Position numbers and translations under genes: made by a program
Shown here: piece by piece, positions 1 to 5,627 of the stretch
Layout: each line of letters begins with the position of its first letter
How positions within the stretch are numbered: the stretch's first letter is position 1
Notes under the pieces: generated by a model
Seen by the model: the letters and a program-made list of their open reading frames with translations, nothing else
What the model was told of the DNA's origin: nothing
Databases searched by the model: none
NCBI GenBank assembly: GCA_023818865.1
Contig: JAMWDF010000102.1
Coordinates: forward strand, 1-8,489
Length of the DNA stretch: 8,489 nucleotides
Source: Candidatus Omnitrophota bacterium
Lineage (GTDB): Bacteria > Ratteibacteria > UBA8468 > B48-G9 > DSTR01
Direction: 5' to 3'

Positions 1-530
1 GAGTGGATCTTTTGGCGAGTTATACCGACCGATATGAAGTCTGGCTGGAAATTGGCCTGCCCAGTGTCCATGATGCCACTTTAAAATTAATTAACCGCCA
101 CCACACCATCGCTGATTTTCTCCAAAATTTTTATCTGGCCAGAAAGAGACCTCTAAAAATTGCGGTTCATGTCATCCTGGGTTTACCTGGTGAAGGCGAA
201 AAGGAAATAATGGAGACAGCCAAAGTGTGCGGAGAATTGAGGCTGGACGGAATAAAAATTCATCCTCTATATCTCATCAGAGGAACTCCACTGGAGAAAA
301 GCGCCAAGGATTTTAATCTTCACCTCCTTGACAGACAAGAGTATGCCAGGTTGGCTGGGCAGTTTCTGGAATATCTTTGGCCCCAGACCGTTATCTTGAG
401 ACTGACCGGAGAATGTCGTCCAGACCTATTGGTGGCTCCGAACTGGGTCAACCAAAAACACCTGGTTGTAAGAGAAATTGAAAACTGGCTGGCTGCCCAT
501 CAAACCTATCAAGGGGCTAGGTATAGCTAA
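1..530 (+). CDS. TIGR01212/YhcC-type radical SAM protein, C-terminal fragment (5' end outside window)
   Basis: This is the last 175 or so residues of a radical SAM protein of the YhcC (TIGR01212) group; the reading frame is open to the left edge, so the GTG at position 3 is an internal valine and not the start. Counting from that codon, visible family motifs are EIGL (16-19) followed by the TLxxINR stretch, GLPGE (60-64), GIKIHPLYLIRGTPL (83-97), RLTGE (133-137) and LLVAPNW (142-148). The CxxxCxxC iron-sulfur motif that binds S-adenosylmethionine belongs to the missing N-terminal half. Family members are about 300-320 residues, so a little over half is present. The biochemical role of this family is not established; a tRNA-modification-like role is sometimes suggested from its similarity to the Elp3 radical SAM fold. 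It ends 17 bases before tldD and is probably co-transcribed with it. Family assignment is firm, function unknown. Confidence 0.88.
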   Translation, partial: VDLLASYTDRYEVWLEIGLPSVHDATLKLINRHHTIADFLQNFYLARKRPLKIAVHVILGLPGEGEKEIMETAKVCGELRLDGIKIHPLYLIRGTPLEKSAKDFNLHLLDRQEYARLAGQFLEYLWPQTVILRLTGECRPDLLVAPNWVNQKHLVVREIENWLAAHQTYQGARYS

Positions 531-547
531 ATAGAAAGAAGAGAAAA

Positions 548-1930
548 ATGAGGGCGATTTTACTTAAGATTGTTGAGGCAAAAGCCACGGCTGTTCAAGC
601 CAGGTACCATCGCCGGCGACGGCTAAAGATAAAAGCAGAAAATAGCCGGGTGACTTTGCTTTCTGCCAGTGAGACAGCTGGGGTTGGCTTCAGAGTGTTA
701 CAGAAAGGCATCTGGGGATTTTCCAGCACTTCCAATACCGATGTTGATGAGCTCAAGAAAACCTTTGAGGAAGCTAATCAAGCCGCTCTTTCTGGAAATG
801 GATTGAGGCAGGGATTCCCCCTGGTTGTCAGTCCAGTTAAAGGCGTTCTCCAGGTCAAGGAAACCCGTCCGGTTACTAACATTCCCTTAGAAGAAAAAGT
901 AGATTTGGTCCGAAGAAGTGAGGAACAGATAAAAAACCTCTCCCCAAAGGTAGTAAGCAGCGTAGCCTTTTATGAAGAAATAGTAGATGAAAAAATTATT
1001 GTCACTTCCGGTGGCACTAATGTCAGTTACCGCGATGTCAAAACTGATTTCCGAGTTCTGGCTTATGCCGCTGAGGGTAGCCGATTAGAATCCGGGCAGG
1101 CCAGTGTTAGCGCCACTGGCGGCTGGGGAGAACTTTTCCGACATAATCCAGCTGAAATGATGCCGGAATTAGCGGTAAAAAGCGCTGTGGAAAAATTACA
1201 GGCTGAACCAGCCCCAGCCGGCCTTTACCAGGTTGTCCTTCATCCCAGCTTGGTGGGAATTCTGGCCCATGAAGCCATCGGTCATACCGTGGAAGCAGAC
1301 TTTGTTCTGGCTGGTTCAATCGCTAGCCAAAATTTGAACCAGAAGGTCGCTTCAGAAAGAATCACCTTGGTTGATGACCCTTGGCCTCATCTGGACCCAG
1401 CTGCCACTGGCACTCTGTTGGTAGACGATGAAGGTAATAGCCCTATGGCTGCTGTGATTATCAACCAGGGGTACTTGAAAGGCTACTTGCATGATATGGA
1501 AACAGCCGGGATTTTTCAGGTGGCTAATACCGGTAATGCCCGCGCTTTCAGTTATCAGGATGAACCACTTATCAGAATGCGTAATACCTATATTCAACCT
1601 GGAAATGACGCGCCGGAAGAAATTATCGCGAGTACCGCTCTGGGACTTTACCTTAAAGGATTGGGGCAATCAGGACAAGCCGATGCTAATGCAGAGTTTA
1701 TGTTTGGAGTGGATGAAGCCTGGTGGATTAGAAAAGGCAGGATTGGTCGCCGGGTGGTTGGAGTGACTATCTCTGGTCAAGCTTTTCAGGTTCTTTCTTC
1801 AGTGGACCGGGTCGGCTCTGATTTTCTGCTAGATAGCGGGGCCGGCTACTGCGGAAAACACCAACCGGCTAAGGTTGATGCTGGCGGGCCCCATCTTCGG
1901 TGTCGGCTAAAAATTGGGGGAGAATTATGA
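548..1930 (+). CDS. tldD: TldD, zinc metallopeptidase subunit of the TldD/TldE complex
   Basis: TldD is the catalytic subunit of the cytoplasmic TldD/TldE peptidase. In E. coli that complex degrades unfolded peptides fed through a narrow channel, matures microcin B17 and helps remove CcdA. The 460-aa product has the N-terminal TldD/PmbA domain (roughly 1-200) and a C-terminal metallopeptidase domain. The zinc-site motif HEAIGH (HExxxH) is at residues 241-246, and the GYCGK motif at 433-437 supplies the cysteine (C435) that in E. coli TldD is the third zinc ligand; the conserved GGPHxR follows. All catalytic residues are intact and the length is near the 481 residues of E. coli TldD. The ATG at 548 is preceded by a purine-rich, weak Shine-Dalgarno (AAGAAGAG) and gives an N-terminus of family-like length. 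The stop codon overlaps the start of tldE (ATGA), so the two subunits should be translationally coupled. Confidence 0.95.
   Translation: MRAILLKIVEAKATAVQARYHRRRRLKIKAENSRVTLLSASETAGVGFRVLQKGIWGFSSTSNTDVDELKKTFEEANQAALSGNGLRQGFPLVVSPVKGVLQVKETRPVTNIPLEEKVDLVRRSEEQIKNLSPKVVSSVAFYEEIVDEKIIVTSGGTNVSYRDVKTDFRVLAYAAEGSRLESGQASVSATGGWGELFRHNPAEMMPELAVKSAVEKLQAEPAPAGLYQVVLHPSLVGILAHEAIGHTVEADFVLAGSIASQNLNQKVASERITLVDDPWPHLDPAATGTLLVDDEGNSPMAAVIINQGYLKGYLHDMETAGIFQVANTGNARAFSYQDEPLIRMRNTYIQPGNDAPEEIIASTALGLYLKGLGQSGQADANAEFMFGVDEAWWIRKGRIGRRVVGVTISGQAFQVLSSVDRVGSDFLLDSGAGYCGKHQPAKVDAGGPHLRCRLKIGGEL
1916..1922 (+). promoter_or_regulatory. Shine-Dalgarno deciding the tldE start
   Basis: GGGGGAG lies four bases before the ATG at 1927, inside the last codons of tldD. 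An in-frame GTG at 1900 would add nine residues but has no comparable ribosome site, so the ATG at 1927, overlapping the tldD stop as ATGA, is preferred. Confidence 0.75.
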
Positions 1931-3219
1931 ACGGGGAAAAGATCCTGGAAAAGATACTCCGCCACGGAGCCAGCGAGGCGGAGGTTTCTAAGAAAACCGT
2001 TTGCGAGAAAACCGTAATTTTTGAAAACAACCGGCTGAAAAGTCTTAAAGTGAACAACAGCACCAGCTACCGTTTTCGGGCAGTAGTAAACAATCAGCTG
2101 GGAGTCTTTTCCACCAACAGCCAGGAACATCTTTCTGAAGCCTGGGTTCAGGTGGTGGCCATTGCTAAAGCTAGCGACTTTGATCCCGACGCCGTTTTGC
2201 CCGAGCCTCAACCACTCACACCCATTTCAGGACTGTTTGAAGAAAGGGCTGTTACCTTAAGCGAAGTACTCAGAGTTGCCAGAAAATTAGTGGAAGTATT
2301 CAAAAACTTTGACCGGCGCCTCTCGGTTGATTCTGCCAGGGTGGAGGTAGTCTCTTCAGATTACTCAATTATCAATTCCAAGGGGGTGAAGGCTGAAGAA
2401 AAACGAGGCTTTTCTCAGTATTTCATTATGGGACTGGCAACCGAAGACGAGGCTGTCTCTTCCTTTGATTACCGAATGAACACTGGAGTTTCCTGGGAGA
2501 AAACTATTGCCACAGTGGAAGAAAATGCCATTTCTCTGGCCTCTTGTCTTATTCAGTCGCTTGGGGCAAGACCAGCTCCTATATTTACCGGAGAGGTCCT
2601 GTTAAGTCCAGAGACAGTCTCAGAATTTCTGGAGGCACTGGAATTTCTTGTTAATGCCAGAAACATTCAGGAAAAAAGAAGTGTGTTTGCTGGAAAAATC
2701 GGGCAGACAATAGGTTCTTCGTGTTTCACCTTGGAAGATCAACCTCACCAACCAGGCCAGCCCTGGTCAACAGCTTTTGATAGTGAAGGCGTCCCGACCA
2801 GGCCATTAACCATCATCAAAAAAGGAGTGCTCACCACTTACCTTTACGATACCTATGCGGCCAGAAGAGACATGACTGTTTCTACTGGCCACGCGGATGG
2901 ACATTTTCACTCTCCGGTTATCCAGCCAACCGCCTCATTGAAGGAGATGCGGGAAAGTATCACCCGGGGAATTGTCGTCCGGCGTTTCAGTGGCAATATC
3001 AATCCGATCAATGGAATGGTTAGTGGGCTGGTGAAAGGTGGCTGGTACATAGAAAATGGCCAGTTGACCTATCCGATCACCGACACCATGCTCAGCGGTG
3101 ATTTTTTTAACCTTCTGAGAAACATCACAGCTATTTCCCAGGAAACAGAACCGACCTTTGTTGGACCCCTACCCTACCTTTTGATAAAAGGCGTAAACAT
3201 CCTTGGTAACAAGAAGTAA
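1927..3219 (+). CDS. tldE: TldE/PmbA, non-catalytic partner subunit of the TldD/TldE peptidase
   Basis: This 430-aa protein belongs to the TldD/PmbA family but has no HExxxH motif, as expected for TldE (PmbA), the partner that shapes the substrate channel while TldD carries the zinc. Visible family landmarks in the C-terminal domain are the YDTYAARR...STGHADG stretch and the SGNINP motif (residues 355-360), followed by an IENGQLTYP segment and the LRNI motif. E. coli TldE has 450 residues, so the protein is full length. The chosen ATG overlaps the TGA of tldD by four bases (ATGA). Together with its immediate position after tldD this indicates coupled synthesis of the two subunits in equal amounts. 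No RiPP precursor or toxin-antitoxin gene is visible nearby, so the role here is more likely general peptide turnover than a dedicated maturation task, although genes outside the window could change that view. Confidence 0.94.
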   Translation: MNGEKILEKILRHGASEAEVSKKTVCEKTVIFENNRLKSLKVNNSTSYRFRAVVNNQLGVFSTNSQEHLSEAWVQVVAIAKASDFDPDAVLPEPQPLTPISGLFEERAVTLSEVLRVARKLVEVFKNFDRRLSVDSARVEVVSSDYSIINSKGVKAEEKRGFSQYFIMGLATEDEAVSSFDYRMNTGVSWEKTIATVEENAISLASCLIQSLGARPAPIFTGEVLLSPETVSEFLEALEFLVNARNIQEKRSVFAGKIGQTIGSSCFTLEDQPHQPGQPWSTAFDSEGVPTRPLTIIKKGVLTTYLYDTYAARRDMTVSTGHADGHFHSPVIQPTASLKEMRESITRGIVVRRFSGNINPINGMVSGLVKGGWYIENGQLTYPITDTMLSGDFFNLLRNITAISQETEPTFVGPLPYLLIKGVNILGNKK

Positions 3220-3263
3220 ATCTTTGCCGGGAGACATATTCCTATGGCTATCGTTGTTCCGGA

Positions 3264-3309
3264 GAGTCTTGTCAAACAGGTTTTTCTTGCTGAAAAGGCG
3301 ACAAGAGTC
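3264..3309. repeat. Imperfect inverted repeat upstream of the GAF-ANTAR gene
   Basis: GAGTCTTGTC (3264-3273) and GACAAGAGTC (3300-3309) are inverted copies that pair at nine of ten positions, separated by 26 bases. Inside the loop TTTTC (3282-3286) and GAAAA (3292-3296) can also pair around a five-base loop, so a readthrough transcript from tldE could fold here. No T-run follows the right arm, which argues against a simple intrinsic terminator. As DNA, the arms flank the weak -35 candidate at 3288 and abut the -10 candidate at 3310, so an operator is equally possible. Confidence 0.45.
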
Positions 3310-3315
3310 TAAAAT
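3288..3315 (+). promoter_or_regulatory. Weak candidate promoter for the GAF-ANTAR gene
   Basis: TTGCTG at 3288-3293 and TAAAAT at 3310-3315 are separated by 16 bases. The -10 matches the sigma-70 consensus at five of six positions; the -35 matches only in its TTG part. Transcription would begin about 17 bases before the ATG at 3339. This is a weak match, and cotranscription from tldE remains possible. Confidence 0.3.
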
Positions 3316-3338
3316 TATCTTTACAAACAGAGGGGGCC

Positions 3339-4040
3339 ATGCGAACAGAAGAATTTCCAGACCAGATTAAAGCGCTTTATGAAATCAGTCGGGCCATTAC
3401 TTCTGAGATGTATCTTGAGGACATCCTGAAACTAATCGTGGCCGTAACCGCTCAAGTTCTGGGTTCTAAAATCTGCTCCATCATGCTTTTGGATGAAAAA
3501 ACTCAGACTCTTTCCATTAAAGCTACCCAGGCCATGAGTCCGGATTACATTAACAAACCTCCCCTGAAGGTTGGAGAAGGTATCGCCGGTCGTGTCGTGG
3601 CTGAGCGGCGGCCAATCGTGGTTAAGGATGTCCGACAGGAAAAAAACTATAAGTACCGGGATATTGCCCAGCAGGAAGGAATTGTTTCTCTTCTCTCTGT
3701 ACCTATGGAGGTAAAAGGCAGGGTTATCGGAGTGTTGAATACCTATACTTCCAAGCAACATCGTTACACCAAACAGGAGATTGAAATTCTTTCTTCCATC
3801 GCCAATCAAGCGGCTATCGCTATTGAAAACACCGAGTTGTTGGTCAAAACTAAAGTCATTCAGGAAGAACTGGAAACCAGGAAAAAAATGGAAAGAGCTA
3901 AGGGTATTCTGATGAGACAGGAGAATCTTACGGAAGAGCAGGCTTATGAGAAAATCAGAAAGTTCAGTATGGATAGCCGCAAGAGTATGCGGGAAATATC
4001 CGAAGCTATTATTCTATCAGAAGAAATTAAAAAGTCATAA
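3339..4040 (+). CDS. GAF-ANTAR domain protein, probable RNA-binding transcription antiterminator
   Basis: The 233-aa product joins a GAF sensor domain (about residues 22-163, with the GEGIAGRV motif at 79-86 and a closing ANQAAIAIEN helix) to a C-terminal ANTAR domain (about 173-227, with the diagnostic AKGILM at 187-192 and then LTEEQAYEKIRKFSMD). ANTAR domains, as in EutV, NasR and AmiR, are three-helix RNA-binding modules that bind paired hexaloop hairpins in leader transcripts and prevent termination. There is no receiver domain, no histidine kinase and no membrane segment, so this is a soluble one-component regulator whose GAF domain should sense a small ligand or redox state. The ATG at 3339 has an AGGGGG ribosome site slightly closer than ideal. 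The importer operon begins 162 bases downstream on the same strand and is the obvious candidate target, but a canonical hexaloop pair is not evident there. Domain calls are firm; ligand and target are unknown. Confidence 0.93.
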   Translation: MRTEEFPDQIKALYEISRAITSEMYLEDILKLIVAVTAQVLGSKICSIMLLDEKTQTLSIKATQAMSPDYINKPPLKVGEGIAGRVVAERRPIVVKDVRQEKNYKYRDIAQQEGIVSLLSVPMEVKGRVIGVLNTYTSKQHRYTKQEIEILSSIANQAAIAIENTELLVKTKVIQEELETRKKMERAKGILMRQENLTEEQAYEKIRKFSMDSRKSMREISEAIILSEEIKKS

Positions 4041-4075
4041 AGAAGAGGCGAAAAACTTCTCCTCTGTTTCGGCTG

Positions 4076-4093
4076 TTCCTTAAAAACAAGGGA
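4076..4093 (+). other. Small hairpin with six-base loop
   Basis: TTCCTT (4076-4081) pairs with AAGGGA (4088-4093), one pair being G-U, around the loop AAAAAC. The loop size and its first A fit an ANTAR target hairpin, but position 4 is A where the ANTAR consensus has G. It lies upstream of the 4150-4178 promoter, so only transcripts started further left would contain it. Confidence 0.25.
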
Positions 4094-4105
4094 GTGAAAA
4101 CCATC

Positions 4106-4128
4106 AGTTTTTCTGGCGGACCAGAACT
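4106..4128 (+). other. Second small hairpin in the gap before the importer operon
   Basis: TTCTGG (4111-4116) pairs perfectly with CCAGAA (4121-4126) around the loop CGGA. An alternative fold pairs AGTT (4106-4109) with AACT (4125-4128) and leaves a three-base bulge. Opening the closing pair gives a GCGGAC hexaloop, which has G at position 4 but not A at position 1. No T-run follows, so it is not a standard terminator. Confidence 0.3.
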
Positions 4129-4146
4129 AATTCCAGGAGAAGATTC

Positions 4147-4159
4147 CCGGTGACACCGG
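4147..4159. promoter_or_regulatory. Palindromic operator candidate on the -35 element
   Basis: CCGGTG (4147-4152) and CACCGG (4154-4159) form a perfect inverted repeat around a single central A. The palindrome covers the whole -35 hexamer (4150-4155), where a bound dimeric regulator would block RNA polymerase. The same bases could fold in RNA into a short stem upstream of a T5 run at 4166-4170, but that hairpin is small and set off from the Ts, so the DNA operator reading is preferred. The cognate regulator is not identified in this window. Confidence 0.55.
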
Positions 4160-4178
4160 CGGTCATTTTTGTTATAAT
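4150..4178 (+). promoter_or_regulatory. Sigma-70-type promoter of the importer operon
   Basis: The -35 GTGACA (4150-4155, five of six consensus bases) and the perfect -10 TATAAT (4173-4178) are separated by exactly 17 bases, and TGT at 4170-4172 makes an extended -10. Transcription should start near 4185, leaving a leader of about 18 bases that is almost entirely ribosome site. Such a short leader has no room for an antiterminated hairpin pair. Confidence 0.75.
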
Positions 4179-4193
4179 CTGCAGTTATCACCC

Positions 4194-4199
4194 GGAGAG
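4194..4199 (+). promoter_or_regulatory. Shine-Dalgarno supporting a TTG start
   Basis: GGAGAG is placed three bases before the TTG at 4203. Upstream in this frame there is no ATG, GTG or TTG back to the stop codon at 4128, so the TTG with this ribosome site is the best start for the solute-binding protein. Confidence 0.65.
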
Positions 4200-4202
4200 A
4201 AA

Positions 4203-5627
4203 TTGAGTTGGCCGACAATTACCCATCTGTTGTATTTTCTGACAGCCTTCCAGCTATTTTCGGCACAATATTTAAGGGATATACCGGGGGAAAAATTTGG
4301 TTTTCGCCGTGGGGTGGCGGGCAGTAGGAGCGACCGTCAGAAAAACGTGAACCTCCATGAAAGCAATCTAATTAGGGACCATCTTGTTATTATTTCCCCC
4401 CACTGGGAAGGCATTCGGATAGAAATAACCCGCAAGTTTAGTCAGTGGTACCAGGACAAATACCACAAGGAAGTTACCCTGGAGTGGCTAGACCAGGGAG
4501 GAACTTCAGATGACCTCCGTTTGGTGGAATCCCTCTTTAAAAAAACTCCTGAGGGAATTGGCATTGATGTTTTCTGGGGTGGTGGATTAGACCCATTTCT
4601 TCGGCTAAAAGAGAAAAAACTTTTGCAAAGATATGTATTGAAAAACGAACTCAAAAGAATCCCCCAAACCTGTTTGGGAGTACCCAACTACGACCCTGAG
4701 GGATACTGGTACGGGGTTGTCTTAAGCAGCTTTGGTATCGTTTACAATAAAAAGGTCCTGGCTTATCTCCGTCTTCCTCCACCGACCACCTGGCAGGATT
4801 TAGCCAATTTCAACTACTTTTCCTGGGTGGGAGCGGCTGACCCCAGACACAGCGGAAGCATGCATATGATGTACGAAATCATTCTTCAGGCCTATGGATG
4901 GGAACAAGGCTGGCAAGTCATTTTTTCTTTGGCTGGGAACACCCGTAACTTTTCTTCCAGCGCTAGTCAGGTAGCCAGAGCTACAGCGCTGGGTGACGTA
5001 GCCGTCGCCCTATGTATTGATACTTATGCTCTTTCTCAAATCCAGGTGAACGGAGAGGAAAATATGGGCTTTGTCTTGCCTGAAAGGGTAACTGTGATTA
5101 ATCCAGATGCTATTGCTATCCTGAAAGGTGCCCGTCATTTTACAACTGCCTGTCGTTTTATCGATTTCCTGCTTTCCCCGGAGGGACAGCAAATCTGGAT
5201 GCTGCCTCCTGGAATGCCAGGAGGGCCGGTTGAATTTCCTTTGAACCGTCTCAGTATCAGACCGGAAAGTTATCTCCTGCCAGGAATTATGTTTAGCCAG
5301 CTCAACCCCTATAGACAGGCACCATCTTTCCCTTATAATCCTTCTCTGGCTGCCAGCCGCTGGGCCTTTCTGAATGATTTGCTCGGGGCCTGTGTGATTG
5401 ACTGTCATTCCGAGCTGAAAAAAGCCTGGAGTCTCCTTCAGAAAACCTCAAGCCCCCAGATCAGAAAGCAGTTTTATCAGTTACCTATCAAACCGGCTAG
5501 TCAACGTTTCTACTGGGAGAACTGGTCCGATCCTGTCTTCCGCAATCAACACCTTGTTCGTTGGTTGAATTTTTCTCGGGAGAAGTTTACAATGGTGAGC
5601 AAACAAATCCAGTATTTTTCCCGATGA
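4203..5627 (+). CDS. Periplasmic solute-binding protein of an ABC importer (Fe3+/phosphonate-type architecture, substrate unknown)
   Basis: This 474-aa protein is the substrate-capturing component of the importer encoded by the next two genes. Residues 9-19 are a short hydrophobic core, and cleavage after FSA (19-21) would be possible. There is no lipobox cysteine, so it looks like a soluble periplasmic protein rather than a lipoprotein. The stretch before the core has no Lys or Arg, which is unusual for a signal peptide. The binding-protein fold begins near residue 60 (LVIISPHWEG). ADPRHSGS (212-219) followed by a YEIILQAYGW segment, then GDVAVAL, and PDAIAILKGA with FIDFLLSPEGQQIW further on, are typical of the extracellular solute-binding family that includes FbpA/AfuA-like proteins. 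The paired tyrosines that hold iron in FbpA are not seen at the expected position (CIDTYA instead), so iron is not supported. Start is TTG. The last codon overlaps the ATPase start (ATGA). Confidence 0.85.
   Translation: MSWPTITHLLYFLTAFQLFSAQYLRDIPGEKFGFRRGVAGSRSDRQKNVNLHESNLIRDHLVIISPHWEGIRIEITRKFSQWYQDKYHKEVTLEWLDQGGTSDDLRLVESLFKKTPEGIGIDVFWGGGLDPFLRLKEKKLLQRYVLKNELKRIPQTCLGVPNYDPEGYWYGVVLSSFGIVYNKKVLAYLRLPPPTTWQDLANFNYFSWVGAADPRHSGSMHMMYEIILQAYGWEQGWQVIFSLAGNTRNFSSSASQVARATALGDVAVALCIDTYALSQIQVNGEENMGFVLPERVTVINPDAIAILKGARHFTTACRFIDFLLSPEGQQIWMLPPGMPGGPVEFPLNRLSIRPESYLLPGIMFSQLNPYRQAPSFPYNPSLAASRWAFLNDLLGACVIDCHSELKKAWSLLQKTSSPQIRKQFYQLPIKPASQRFYWENWSDPVFRNQHLVRWLNFSREKFTMVSKQIQYFSR
5578..5594 (+). 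promoter_or_regulatory. Internal ribosome site and ATG near the end of the binding-protein gene
   Basis: GGGAGAAG (5578-5585) stands six bases before an ATG (5592-5594) in the frame of the solute-binding protein. Initiation here would give only 11 codons, ending at the TGA that overlaps the ATPase ATG at 5624. The ATPase start itself has no Shine-Dalgarno, so this site could load extra ribosomes that reinitiate on the ATPase. This is inference from spacing alone. Confidence 0.3.

Noticed and set aside
1107..1669. Open frames on the - strand across tldD.
   Set aside because: They lie opposite a well-conserved gene, show no family motifs and have compositions typical of antisense shadows.
1900..1926. 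GTG at 1900 as the tldE start.
   Set aside because: It has no good ribosome site and would add nine residues overlapping tldD; the ATG at 1927 has GGGGGAG at correct spacing and the common ATGA overlap.
3244..3312. A 22-codon frame (ATG to TAA) in the gap between tldE and the GAF-ANTAR gene, a possible leader peptide.
   Set aside because: A frame this short occurs often by chance, the nearest purine-rich stretch is too far upstream for a good ribosome site, and the same bases are better explained by the inverted repeat and promoter-like elements.
4149..4170. A possible intrinsic terminator: a short stem from TGAC (4151-4154) and GTCA (4162-4165) followed by five Ts.
   Set aside because: The stem has only four Watson-Crick pairs plus G-U extensions, and the bases coincide with a well-spaced promoter and a perfect palindrome, which explain them better.
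5561..5623. TTG at 5561 as the ATPase start.
   Set aside because: It would add 21 residues upstream of the normal beginning of the ABC domain and enlarge the overlap with the preceding gene; the ATG at 5624 gives a family-like N-terminus.
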